A stretch of 64,000 nucleotides of DNA, taken from Cryptomeria japonica. Its lineage: Eukaryota; Streptophyta; Pinopsida; Cupressales; Cupressaceae. A program made the translations under genes and the position numbers. Shown in pieces: positions 45,321 through 56,842 of this stretch (position 1 is its first letter; every line of letters begins with the position of its first letter). Location of the stretch: positions 612,958,977-613,022,976 of the forward strand of contig NC_081408.1 in NCBI RefSeq assembly GCF_030272615.1, read 5' to 3'. The notes under the pieces were generated by a model. The model made no database searches and was not told where the DNA came from. It worked only from the letters and a program-made list of their open reading frames with translations.

Positions 45321-46013
45321 TTTGAGACACTTAACAGATTTGGAGATTAATATTTATCATTTAATCCTTTAGGTATAATCCCTTTTCTATTTGTATTTGT
45401 ATGATTTTTTATGATTGGTTGTTCTTCATTTATATGCCTAATTAGATTTGGAAATGGATCTATGAGAGAAAACCTTTCCCTCATAAATGTAGAAACATTA
45501 AAAGTACTTTAATTTAAATGGTATTTTATGAAGTGTTTAGATGAAATTATTGAGATATTGGGAAGTAAAGTTATGTAAGAATTTCCGGCGATGTTGTAAG
45601 ATTGAAATCCCTTAACGAATGTCTTAAAGTAAACCTTTTTCTTTTTTATCATCATGGATGGGGTAATGATGTTGTTTATTGTCGCTATTCTGTCAACTTT
45701 AGGTCGGCTAATGTAATTTATGATCATTTATATATTCATGGCTATGTAATTTGAACCATACTGCTTGAGCAGGACAATGTAATATTAATTGTAATAGTCT
45801 CTCATTCCCTCATTTACATTTGATTATTGATATGTGAGTCATATCATTGTGAGGCCTTGAGGACACTTATATGATGTCTATGTTATCCTCTTCTTGTATC
45901 TTCATGATGCTCATTGTGATGTATAGTTTATTTCTTCTTTAAAAAAAAAAAAAATTGCATTTTATTGGTTTATATTGTTTTGTCCTTTGGGCCTTATAGC
46001 GGGGCCGTTAACT

Positions 46014-46026
46014 TGGTATCAAAGCC
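46014..46026 (+). promoter_or_regulatory. Primer binding site of the chromovirus
   Basis: TGGTATCAAAGCC, one base from the tRNA-Met consensus, one base after the 5' LTR. Confidence 0.85.
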
Positions 46027-46154
46027 CATGTTCAAACACTGGGATTCTCTGGCTGTACTTGGGTTCTCTTTGTTGTTGATTGTTAGTCTTTTGCGTGCGA
46101 TTTTAATACTCATCCTAAGCTTATCCCTTGCATGTTGTTGTGCTATCCAGAAGG

Positions 46155-48640
46155 ATGTCGAGAGCACGAGGAAGAGGTCGTGGTAGAGGCTGAGGTAGGG
46201 GATGTGGTAGAGGGGTAGCAGTTGATAATAGTCCCACACAGAGTTCCCGCGAGTATTCTAGTAATCAGGATCGTGAGCAGTCTACGACAACAGGAAATCG
46301 GTTGCAAGTATTGCTAAAGAAGCTTCTTGACTGCTTGGGTCCCCGCCTAGAAAATGGGGCTCGTAAAAGGTCACAAGTGAGGCCAGTTAATGATATGTCA
46401 GAACAGGAGGCTGCATTCATGAGAGATTTGATGAGAACACAACCTCCTAAATTTCATGGTACTGAAACTAGTTTAGAAGCTGAAAAATGGCTGATTGAAT
46501 TGGACCGATGTTTTGTTATGCATCCCCTTAGTACTAATTGTAATGGTGAAAAAGGGGCGATGAGGAGATAAAGTGGAAAGCTTTACCCTCCTCAAGAAAG
46601 GAGTGAAAGTTTCACAAAGGATCCTCTTCAACCTCTTTCACACTTTACATTAAAAGAGGGAGGTTGAATTCACTAGATCTAACATCAATGGAAATAGATT
46701 GAATGCTAAGTGAATTGCCAATGAATTTGAAAAGTAAAGTAACCCCTCTTTTAGAATGGATAAGATAAATTAAGTGAATTGAGACTAAGTGTAAAGATGG
46801 TAAAGAAATGATTATAACTTGAGATAAAAATGTGGGATGAAGCTGTGCACATGGATTTATCAGTAAAATGCTGAGACGAAGCTCCCCTGTAAATTTGAGC
46901 GAAAGTTATGGGGACCATGTTGAAAGTGTACTTGGTCCTTCAAAAAATCCACGCATCGAAAAGGGTTTTTCTGTCTCTGAGAATGAAGCCTAAATCTGCA
47001 AATACAGCTACGCACCTACAACCTACGCACATAAAAGAGAGGAAATGTTGTTGGGATTGGGGATTTGCCTTCAGGTCAAACCTCGATTTTGGAATTAACC
47101 AAATTATGAAAAGTACTTGCAAGTAAATGAAAGTAAATGACTAAAGTAGAATTCACCTCAAGAGAGGATTCGATAGAAATGTTGATAGAGTTGTTTGAAA
47201 GAATATGTAGAATTGAATGTCAAAAGAGATCTCCATTTCAATGGTTGAATCCTTGACTTGAGCGCAACACCTATCCTTGAAAGAAGATTTGAGATGCTCA
47301 ATGCTCGAAAGGAATGCTTGAATGTTTGAATGCTTGATTGCTTGAATGCTTGAATGATGATAATGCATGCTCACCTTACTTCCACTTATTGAACTTATTA
47401 AACTCATTTACTTATGCAAACAGGAGGGAAAAAATGTCTTATATACTTTCCAATTAGGGTTATTTGATTGATTTTTCGTCTTAGGCCGACATAGAAAACA
47501 TTTTACCGCTTCACAATTGACAAGCCCGGTGCAGGATTAATGCAAAGGGGGCCCAAAATAGGGCAAGGATAGGGGTCCCACGCCCATACCCTGCTCTAAT
47601 TCAGAACATGAAGTGCAGAAGGGAAGTGCAGGATGCAAGGAAATGCATGTTTGAGGAGGCGTGAGCATGTCTCGGGTCTCTAGTCAGGCTTAGGGATTTG
47701 CTTTGCCAATGTGAAGACCCAAATATGGTCGAAAATTGCAAGGTTGCAATTTTATGATGCTACACTAATACTAAGGCTAGATGTGCAATGATGCATCTGA
47801 CAACTTTCACATCCACCTAGTGGCAGTTAGAAGAGCAGAAGCTCTGCCTTGACATCAATGCTATCTCTTGGGAGTTGTTTGTGGAACATTTTCAGACATG
47901 GTTCCTATCAAATAATTGGAGGCAGCGCAGAGCAAATGAGTTCCATGACTTGTGCCAGTTATCCATTCCAGTTGAGCAATATGAGCATCGATTTTACAAG
48001 CTCAACATATATGTTGGTATCGGAGATGACGAGACCATGTTAGTGCTGCATTTTATCAGGGGCCTCAATGATCGAATTAGTGGTGATGTGTGGGTTTTCA
48101 AACCTAAGACCATGGAAATTTCTGTTGAGAAAGCTCATTTGGTTGAGGAGAAAATTGCTAGGGCTCATGGGAATCTCTCAGTAGGGTACACTAGTAATAC
48201 ATCCATGGGAAGACAGGGTTCTAGAGTAGCGCAGACTTAGGGTGCAAGATCTTTCCATGGTTAGCAGCAATAACAACCGAAGCGTAAGAATTCCTATTAT
48301 CAGCAGAATGAGGGTTCTCGGTCAGGAAAGAACAAGAATTGGAAGAGGAACAAATGTGACCGCAATGACCATCCTTCTTATAGTACTTAGATGACAACTA
48401 GTAGAGGTGGTCATCAATAGTCGAGTGCACTTGCTTAAGGTGGTGGTGGTAATGACCGAGATACAAGATGTTTCTTTTATGGACAACATGGGCACATTGC
48501 TAGGTATTGCCCTTAGAATGGTACTTAGGGATCCAATTATAGACTGGCTACTTCGGAGCCTACAATTGGAGTTTTTGGCAAGAGCCATAGGATTCATGCA
48601 GCAATGGACAACCGCTAGGCTAAACATCAAAGCACCATAG
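46155..48640 (+). pseudogene. Chromovirus gag, split by a solo LTR
   Basis: Starts MSRARGRGRGRG at 46,155 with an in-frame TGA at once after. The capsid domain begins with PPKFHGTETSLEAEKWL (46,443-46,493). It is broken by the solo LTR at 46,539-47,764 and resumes in the matching frame with SWELFVEHFQTWFLS and the HRFYKLNIYVGI segment (47,870-48,030). A zinc knuckle, CFFYGQHGHIARYC, lies near 48,470-48,510; its second Cys has become Tyr. Several TAG and TGA codons interrupt it. Family role: the structural protein of the particle. Confidence 0.88.
46539..47764 (-). mobile_element. Solo LTR, 1.2-kb family, copy 3 (complete)
   Basis: TGTAATGGTGAAA to ATGATGCTACA, 1,226 bp, flanked by CTAAT on both sides (46,534-46,538 and 47,765-47,769). 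A minus-strand TATA box (GTATATAAGAC) lies near 47,437-47,448. It sits in the capsid part of gag. The best reference copy of the family in the window. Confidence 0.92.
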
Positions 48641-49030
48641 TGAAGACTTTAGGTGTGTTGCATAGTAATACTGTATCTATTTTGTTTAATTCCAAAGCAA
48701 TTGATTCTTTTATATCATCTTCTCTTGTTAAGTGATGTGGACTAGCAGCAATACAAAAATGTGTTAGGTGGCAAGTAGAGTTAGCCTCTCGGATTAAGGT
48801 CGTAGTAGAAACCTCGGTTCGCAGATGTGAATTTCAAATTGGTAAACTTCATACCTCTACAGACCTCCGTATCATGCCTTTGGGTTCCTATGATATTGTT
48901 TTGGGCATGGATTGGTTGTAAGCCAATCGGGCAATCATAGATTGCCGAAGTAAAACAGTAAAGTGTTTGGACCATTTTGGAAACTTGGTGGAAGTGGTTG
49001 GAATACAGAGACCAGTTTCTCTATGCCTAA
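48641..49030 (+). pseudogene. Chromovirus protease
   Basis: The active-site strand reads LFNSKAIDSFIS (48,682-48,717), where the family has LFDSGATHSFIS. The catalytic Asp is Asn and the Gly is Lys. A downstream LGMDWL motif (near 48,902-48,919) is followed by a stop. Inactive. Confidence 0.85.
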
Positions 49031-49056
49031 TTTCAGCCCTGCGGTTAAAGTGATGT

Positions 49057-50007
49057 ATGTGTCAAGGATGTCAGTTATATGTTGTGTTAGTGAATGAATT
49101 GGAGATGGATGAAAGTCGAGAGGTATCACTTGATGATCATCCCTTGCTGAGAAAATTTGCAGATGTATTTCCAAGTGAGATTTCAGGTATGCTTCCTAAG
49201 AGGGACATTGATTTAGTTCCCGAAGCTGAACTTATCTCACACACTCCATATTGTATTACAACTCAGGAACTTGAGGAACTTTGTTTGCAGTTGGAGGATT
49301 TTTTGGTGAAAGGGTTTATCCAACCTAGCGTATCTCCTTGGGGAGCACCTGTTATATTTGTGAAGAAGAAGGATGGTTCTCTCCGCTTATGCATTGATTA
49401 TCAATAGCTAAACAAATTGACTGTGAAGAATTGTTACCCATTGCCAAGGATTGATGACCTGTTTGATCAGATAAAGGGGGCAAAGGTGTTTTCTAAGATT
49501 GATATGAAGTCGAGGTACCACCAGTTGACGATCATGGAGGCGGATATTCATAAGACAACTTTCTACACTCGCTATGGTCATTATGAGTTCACTGTCGTGC
49601 CTTTTGGGTTGACTAGTGCATCATTTGTTTTCATGAGACTTATGAATGGCGTATTCAAGACATATCTAGATAGATTTGTCCTCATGTTTCTCGATGACAT
49701 ACTGATTTATTCTAAAACCATGGAGGAGCATGAGGAGCATCTAAGACATGTATTACAATGTATGAGGGAGAATCAGTTGTATGTGAATGTGGCCAAATGT
49801 GAATTCTTTAAGACCGAGATCAAATACCTTGGGCATGTCATTTTTGAAGAGGGTATTGCAGTAGATCCCTCAAAGATCCAAACTATTCTTGAGTGGCCTT
49901 CACCTATGAACGTATCTGAGGTTCATAGTTTTATGGGTTTGGTACGTTATTATTGGAGGTTTGTTAAGGGGTTCTCTAGGATTACTCATCCCATCACTTC
50001 CCTATAG
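49057..50007 (+). pseudogene. Chromovirus reverse transcriptase
   Basis: The best preserved part of the element. Motifs in order: [20 protein letters not shown] (49,340-49,399), then a [23 protein letters not shown] (49,429-49,488), [22 protein letters not shown], and the catalytic FLDDIL (49,688-49,705), where the family often has Y or F before the DD. The connection region ends [15 protein letters not shown], then TAG. One internal stop and no frameshift up to 50,007. Confidence 0.93.
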
Positions 50008-50029
50008 AGAAAATAGAAGAAATTTATAT

Positions 50030-50475
50030 GGTCATAGAAGTGTTAGGAAATATTTTATATTCTTAAGGAGAATTTGTCCAGCATGCCTATTTTGGTAGTT
50101 CCCAATCTTCCAGTGATTCCATGGTCTGCACAGATGCGTCTTTGGAAGGGTTAGGTGAAGTATTAATGCAAGATGGGAGAGTGATTTCTTATGAGTCCTG
50201 TAAACTTAATAACCTTGAGCTTAACTATCCTACACATGATCTAGAGATGGCAGTTGTGGTGCATGCTTTGGTTCATTGGAGGTACTTCCTCTTGGGGCAT
50301 CGGTTCGAATTGCATACAAATCATCACAGCTTGTAGTACATATTTACGTAGCTGAACCTTAATGCCAGACATAGGAGATGGATGGAATTCCTATGTGAGT
50401 ACAATTTTGAAGTTAAGTATATTCAAGGAAAGGAGAATGTAGTTGTGGATTCTCTTAATCGTTGATGGTATGAGA
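50030..50475 (+). pseudogene. Chromovirus RNase H
   Basis: CTDASLEGLGEVLMQDGRVI (50,124-50,183) gives the first catalytic Asp, LNYPTHDLEMAVVVHAL the Glu region, and ELHTNHHSL (50,309-50,335) has Asn where TDH is usual. YIQGKENVVVDSLNR closes the domain. It lies in a different frame from RT after a small deletion near 50,010-50,110. Confidence 0.88.
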
Positions 50476-50619
50476 TTTCAGCAGTAACTCTAGAGGTGGA
50501 TTTGAGATGTCGTATTGTGGCAGCACTCCCTGCAGACACCTGGTATTAGGAAGTTTGTTCTGAGGTGGAATTCGGTAGAGCTTTGGAAGGGAGATTTGCA
50601 GGTTATTCCCTTGATCTCA

Positions 50620-51620
50620 ATGGTCTTTTGTGATATTTGGGATGTACCTATGTACCTTCTCCCGAGGATATTTGCATTTTGATACTTTCTAAGACACATC
50701 GGGCACCATACTTTGCTCATCTTGGTGTCAAGAAGATGCATGCGAATCTTCGGCAGCTGTATTTTTGGCTGGGTATGAAGAGGGATATAACAAATTTTGT
50801 AGCTTGATGCTTAGAATGCTAGAGAGTGAAGGCAAAGCATCGACATCCGACAAGACTTTTGCAACATCATCTTGTCCCAGTATGGAAATGGGACATTGTT
50901 TCTATGTATTTCATTGTGGGTCTACCTAAGACCCCACGTCGTCATGATGTTATCATGGTCATCGTGGACAGGTTGACCAAATTTGCACATTTCTCACCTA
51001 TCTGATCTTCTTATAATGCAATGACGGTGGCTAGGATTTTTATGGAGGATATTGTCAGATTTCATGGCATTCCTCGAAAGATCATTTTGGATAAAGATCT
51101 GGTATTCACATCAGCCCTTTGGAAGTCTCTTCAATAGGCTTTGGGTACCCAGTTGAATTTTAATTCAACCTATCATCCTGAGACTGACGGACAAACCAAG
51201 AGGGTCAACCAGGTGCTAGAGGACATGCTTCGAATGTACATTATGGACCAGTAGACTCATTGGGAGGAGTATCTATACTTGGTGGAATTCGCTTATAATA
51301 ATGGATATCACAGTTCCATTGGTATGGCTCCTTTTTAGCCATTATATGGTTGTCCTTATTGAACTCCTTTGAATTGGGACCGATTAGAGGACAGGGTGCA
51401 TTTGGGTTTGGATATTCTTAGGGATATGGAGCAGCAGGTGGAGAGGATTAGAGGGTATTTAGCAGCAACGCAGGATCGACAAAAGAAGTATGCCGACTCG
51501 CATAGAGTGGATTGTCATTTTTTTGTTGTGGATCGAGTGTTCTTGCAAGTGCGACCGTAGAAGAGTCCAATTCATTACGAAAAGGGCTCTAAGCTAGCAC
51601 CACACTTTGTGGGTCCGTTT
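50620..51620 (+). pseudogene. Chromovirus integrase
   Basis: The zinc-binding part is HLGVKKMHANLRQLYFW (about 50,720-50,770). The core has WDIVSMYFIVGLPKTPRRHD, with Tyr (50,907) for the first catalytic Asp, then ILDKDLVFTS with the second Asp. HPETDGQTKRVNQ has Lys (51,198) for the catalytic Glu. Stops are mostly at positions that are CAG or CGA in relatives, for example SPI-stop and APF-stop. The C-terminal GPFEILERIGxVAYRLALP-like segment follows at 51,612. Inactive. Confidence 0.9.
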
Positions 51621-51674
51621 GAGATTTTAGAGAGGATTGGTCTAGTTGCCTATCGACTTGCTTTGTCGCCTAGT

Positions 51675-51950
51675 CTCTCACGTATTCATGATGTTTTCCA
51701 TGTTTCAGTTCTTCGTCACTATCATCCTAATATTTCTCACATTCTTGATTGGATTTATCTACAGGTCGAGGATGGGCAACTCGCTCTTGAGCCCGTGGGC
51801 GTTCTGGAGCACAGGCATCGGGTTCTCAGAGGTAGAGACATTGAGTAGGTTAGGGTCCAATGGGATCCTAATGATGAGTCTTCTGCTACTTGGGAGGAGG
51901 CTCCTCATATGCATGAGCTTTATCCATATCTCTTTGTAGGCTTCCAGGAG
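51675..51950 (+). pseudogene. Chromodomain at the integrase C-terminus
   Basis: After RIHDVFHVSVLRHYHP come ALEPVGVLEHRHRVLRGRDI and, past one TAG, VRVQWDPNDESSATWEEAP. This is the usual layout of plant chromovirus chromodomains, which steer integration to marked chromatin. The order places the element in the chromovirus branch of Ty3/gypsy. Confidence 0.85.
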
Positions 51951-51963
51951 TAAGCCTGACTCT

Positions 51964-51975
51964 AGGGGGGGAGGA
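51964..51975 (+). promoter_or_regulatory. Polypurine tract before the 3' LTR
   Basis: AGGGGGGGAGGA followed by the LTR start; primer site for plus-strand DNA synthesis. Confidence 0.85.
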
Positions 51976-54900
51976 TATAGTGCCCCCTCTCTTTTGGCTT
52001 GACAAACTTTATATTTATGAGCTTTCTGTGTGTGGTTTCAACCGTTTTGGTGTTGGTCAATTTTTAGTTTTGATGTGATGCTTGACTATGCTTCCTAGAT
52101 TTCTATGTGACTTTGATACCTTATGTTATATGGGATGTTAGAATAATGATGTTTTGATCATGTGATATTATTTGATGTATCTATGTTCTGAGTGTTAGAT
52201 GATTATAGATGGATTATTTATGTAATGTTAGAATTTGATCTTGATGCTCTTAGATGTATATCTATTTTGATCTTACATTGCATATTATCTCTGATATGTT
52301 TGGGGTGACAGGGAAAAGCGTTGCATTGCTCTTTATGGGAAAGCTACGTCGCTTCCATTCCCTTTTCACGATGTGATGCTATATGTTATATGCACATGTT
52401 CGACGTTTGCTTATGCAACTGTAGGTATCAAGCATCGACTCCACCTGAATCTTCAGGTTTGAGCATGCTCTTCAGCCCAATGGTAAAGTGGAACCAGAGA
52501 TATTAGTCAGACCCTAGACATTACCCCCTTTTGTCAGGTAATCTTGAGGTTATGGTTAGCCATGTGTTGTCAATTTTACCCTTGTGCTGTGTTGTGTTGT
52601 GTTGCAGACCATAGTTGCTCTCTCTATGTCAGTTAGTGTAAAATTAAACTCACAAATTAAATGGCCTTTTAATACTTTGATTATTCACTTGAGTTAATAA
52701 AATGAAAATAGTACAAGAGCAAATTAAATTTATTAGTTTTGCAAAAGAATTAATTCAATATTAGACAACACTTTATATCTTTGATTATTTATTTTAATGT
52801 TTAAATTACATGTTTTAAAATTAAACGAATTAGTTATATATCCATGCTATTATTTACCTTTCTATTAAAAAAACAAATAATCAAATGTTTTATTTATCTT
52901 TTTATATAAAAAGCAAATAAAAATAAATGATTCTACCCCCCCACTCTCTTATAAAATATAATTATTGTAGTCACATAAATTTGTCCACTTAATTAAATAA
53001 ATATTTACTATTTATTTGATTAATAAACCACCAGTCACCAGTTAATTAAATTAATATTTAATTAATTCATCCTCAAACCCTTCTCCTATTAATTAAATAA
53101 ACTATTGAATTTATTGAAATTAATTCATTAAACCACACCTCTGAACTAATTAAATGAATAAAATATATTTATTTAATTCAACCCCCTTTCCTCTTTTAAA
53201 TAATTAATAAAACATTTATTTAAATCCCTAAAAAATCCTCCCCACTTGCATTCTCCTACAAATGCAAGTTACAACCACAATTGAAATAAATTAATTTTAT
53301 TTTAATTAAAATCCTATTTTCCCTCACCCACCAAACCCACTTGCAATCCTAAATCCCCTTCTAGACCCTTCTAACCACTTTCTAATCATTCCTAATTAGC
53401 CTAATCCATCTCCTAATTATTGTCACATTCCTAAGCAGCTTGAAGTCAATTCTCAAAGCCTTCAAATTTTTTGAAAAGCATTCAATGCTTTATGTGTTCA
53501 ACAAGCTAACCCCTAAAGTCTTCCAAACCACTAATGGCTCTTACATGACCATTTATGGTTAAATCCACTTGCCCCCATGGTTAGAGACTTTCCCTCTAAC
53601 TCAACCTCCATTTGACCCATGGGTCTCTTCAAGCATTTATTGCTTTGACCATGGTTATCCTCACTAACTCTTGCACAAGAGTTTATCCATTGGATAAAGG
53701 CATTATTTATTGGATAATAAATTTATTCATTCAACTCAACATTAACCTTACCTCCCAAGCTAACCTTTAAGTCATGTCAAGCATTTAATGCTTCTTCCCT
53801 CTCCCCTCAGCCCATCTCTTGTTGACATTTGTCATCCTGGGATTGGGTTGAAATCCCTCACATGGATCATAAACCCATCAATCCTAACCCTTGTTGAGAT
53901 TACTCAATCTCAACCTTCCATTGCTCCATTTTATCTATAAATGGAGCTCATTTCTTCATAATCCAGATCCTAAAATCTTGTATGCATCTAATTTATAGTG
54001 AAATTTAGAGAGCATTTAGCATAATAATCTAGATTTGTCTTTTTGACTAAAATTAACATTAGATAATTAGATAATATCTCATTTTAGCTTGTTCACATTT
54101 GCATTCTCATAAGCTTTCATTCTACAATCTTGAATCTCCATAAGACATCCAGAATAGTGCAAAAAGCTACTGAGAGCTACACTCATTTGGGAACTTGGAG
54201 AGGAGAGAAACAAGGGAGGAGTAGCTACGAACATGGTGGAGGGCATTTGGAGATGTCTTATTGCATTTCTTAGATTTGTTAGGCTTTCTATCTTGTGTTT
54301 TGTGTCTCTCTTGATATGCTTGCTTGGGATAATATTTGATTTGTGATTTCTAACACTAACACTTGGTTTGTTGCTTGTGTGTTTGTGTTTGTCTTCTTAA
54401 CAATATCCTAACATCCTTTTTGCAGAGCATCAATTATAATAACTAAAAGGAAAAAAAACTTGGTTATGGACATTTAATTGTTATCATGCATGTTGAGGGT
54501 TCCAAAAAAAACATTTCTTTTATTGGGGAATAATCTGGCATGCACGACAGAGGGGGTTTTTTTTTTTTTTTTTATTGGAGGTGGGGGGGGGGTTGTGCAG
54601 GAAGCTCTGGTGTGAAAAAATTGAGGAGCTTTTTAGAAAGATATTTTTTAATTTTTTTTTGCCATGGAGAAAAACTGGTAAAATGTTGGTGAAATTCTTG
54701 AGGTTTGGGGAAATTATTGTTGGCTTGGTTTGTCGAGCTCACTGAGTTGAAATGAAGATCCTTTGTGATTCCTACCTTGTTTCTTCAAGATTTCTTCCTG
54801 GAAAGTGTTGGAGGTAGGGTTCTTATTTTTTGGTTTTACATGTTATTGTCTTTCTTTAAAATAAAATTTTTGTTTAAGGGTGTTTTTCAATTTTTTTTTA

Positions 54901-55326
54901 GTTAGTATAAATTGGGTAAATGGGACCACAAAACTGAAATGGGGATTGTTATGAAAGAAGATTTATTTGAGCAATGATTTTGGATTTTCCTCTGTGTTGA
55001 AGTTAGTTTCAAAAAAAATTTAATTTGGGGTTGTATATTTTTATATTGATTGGAAAAATTCTGGGTTTTAAATTGGAGATTATTGGAAAGGAAAGATTTT
55101 CATTTCTTGAAATTCGGTTATAAAATCAGTATATTGGGAATCTTGGTTTGGGCATTTTTCTCTCTAGGTAATTCTTTGCTAATGTTATTTACTGTATGCA
55201 CGTGCTCAATAATATTCTTTATTAAATGTTTATGTAGGTGTATTGTCTTTCCTGGGATATGTTATTGATTTTTTTTTAATGATTCTATGGCTTCATTGTT
55301 CTCTGTCTGATAATGGAAGATTCTGG

Positions 55327-55363
<37 letters not shown>

Positions 55364-55438
55364 CATATTGTTGTTCTGTTTTAACTTAGCCTATTTTTTT
55401 TTGTATTCTATGCTTTGTTGCAGCTGTGGGTCATAACA

Positions 55439-55650
55439 CCCACAGCCGTGGGATATCCCCACAACTGTGGTGTGTAATACCTAGAGCCGTGGGAATCCCA
55501 TGACTGTGGGGTGTAATACCCATAGCTGTGGGAATCCCACAACTGTGGGGTTACACCCACAACTGTGGAGATCCCCATGACTATGGGGTGTAATTCCCAT
55601 AGTCGTGGGACATCCCACGACCGTGGGGTTACACCCACAACTATGGGTGT
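55439..55650. repeat. Tandem array of about eleven CCCAC..GTGGG hairpins
   Basis: Units of about 14 bp sit at steps of roughly 18-25 bp. Examples: CCCACAGCCGTGGG (55,439), CCCACAACTGTGGG (55,536), CCCCATGACTATGGGG (55,573), CCCACGACCGTGGG (55,614), and an ACACCCA/TGGGTGT stem (55,631-55,650). Some units use T-G wobble. The 5' LTR has no trace of the array at the matching position (45,039). Confidence 0.93.
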
Positions 55651-55707
55651 ATCATTCACAGTTGTGTGCATTGGAATCGACCCTTGGTGATTCGATGTTA
55701 TGAATTC

Positions 55708-55745
<38 letters not shown>

Positions 55746-56547
55746 TTTGTTGTGTATATTTTAGTTAGGGATTTTTCTGAGATTAACAGATTTGGATATT
55801 AATATTTCTGATTTAATCCTTTAGGTATAATCCCTTTTCTATTTGTATTTGTATGCTTTTTTTTATGATTGGTTGTTCTTCATTTGTATGCCTAATTAGA
55901 TTTGGAAATGGATTTATTAGAGAAAACCTTGCCCTCATAAATGTAGAAACATTAAAAGTACTTTAATTTAAATGGTATTTTATGAAGTGTTTAGATGAAA
56001 TTGTTGAGATATTGGGAAGTAAAGTTATGTAAGAATTTTCGGTGATGTTGTAAGATTGAAATCCCTTAACGAATGTCTTAAAGAAAACCTTTTTGCTTTT
56101 TATCATCATGGATGGGGTAATCATGTTCTTTATTGTCACTATTGTGTCAACTCTCGAGGTTGGATCAAATCCCCCTAATTTGGGTATTTTGAGACCCTTA
56201 TCTTGTCCTTGGATCTTTTGTTCTTGTGGGGTAATTTTTAAGTTCAAAGGTTCTATGTTTTGGATCCGGAGGCCTTGGGAGGGAAATTATAGTTTTCTCG
56301 TTGTATTGCCATGTCTCTTTCTTTGGATTTAAGTTACAGTCTGAATTTATATTTGGAAGCTAGATGGTATTTCCTAGTATTCTTAGATCCTCCCTTTGTG
56401 GTACTTTTTATAGCAAGAGGGTCATGCCTTGCTATGGTATTATAGTGATTTCCTTCTTGAGATTTCCTGCTTGGACCTTGGTATATTTAGTTTTCCTAGG
56501 TGCATTCATGGGAGAGTGGGTTTCATTAGGGGCTGGGACCCAAAGGG

Positions 56548-56842
56548 GTCACCAGGGTAACTCAATGAAAGTTTGTAATCAAATTATAACACAACTTAAT
56601 GAATCGGGGATGGGTAGCTAGTTCACAGTAAATAAGATAAATTTTTGGATGCCTCTCTTACACCTGAACACTCGTTCAGGTCCAGGGTAAGATGAGAAGG
56701 CCTAGAATGGTGTCCACCAATCTTGTCTCCATGAAAGGTTGGTGTGGTCCACTAGAGTTGTATGGGGGCCGGGGGTCAGGAGAGGTTACCAGGGTAACCC
56801 AGGATGGGGGGCATGACCTAGTGAAGACCTACCAGGGTAACT
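56548..56842. repeat. Three ACCAGGGTAAC palindromes
   Basis: GGTTACCAGGGTAACC (56,784-56,799) is a 7-base-arm palindrome. Weaker relatives are GGTCACCAGGGTAACT (56,548) and CTACCAGGGTAAC (56,829). All lie in the part of the 3' LTR missing from the 5' LTR. Confidence 0.75.

Larger units (their letters stand above)
41723..46012 (+). repeat. 5' LTR of the chromovirus (rearranged)
   Basis: TGTAGTGTCCCCTCTC to GGGGCCGTTAAC. Its parts 41,723-42,648 and about 44,165-46,012 align with 51,976-52,900 and 54,530-57,552. The LTR segment equivalent to 52,905-54,530 is missing and replaced by a truncated solo LTR. Equivalents of 55,411-55,668 and about 56,155-57,245 are absent too. Confidence 0.88.
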
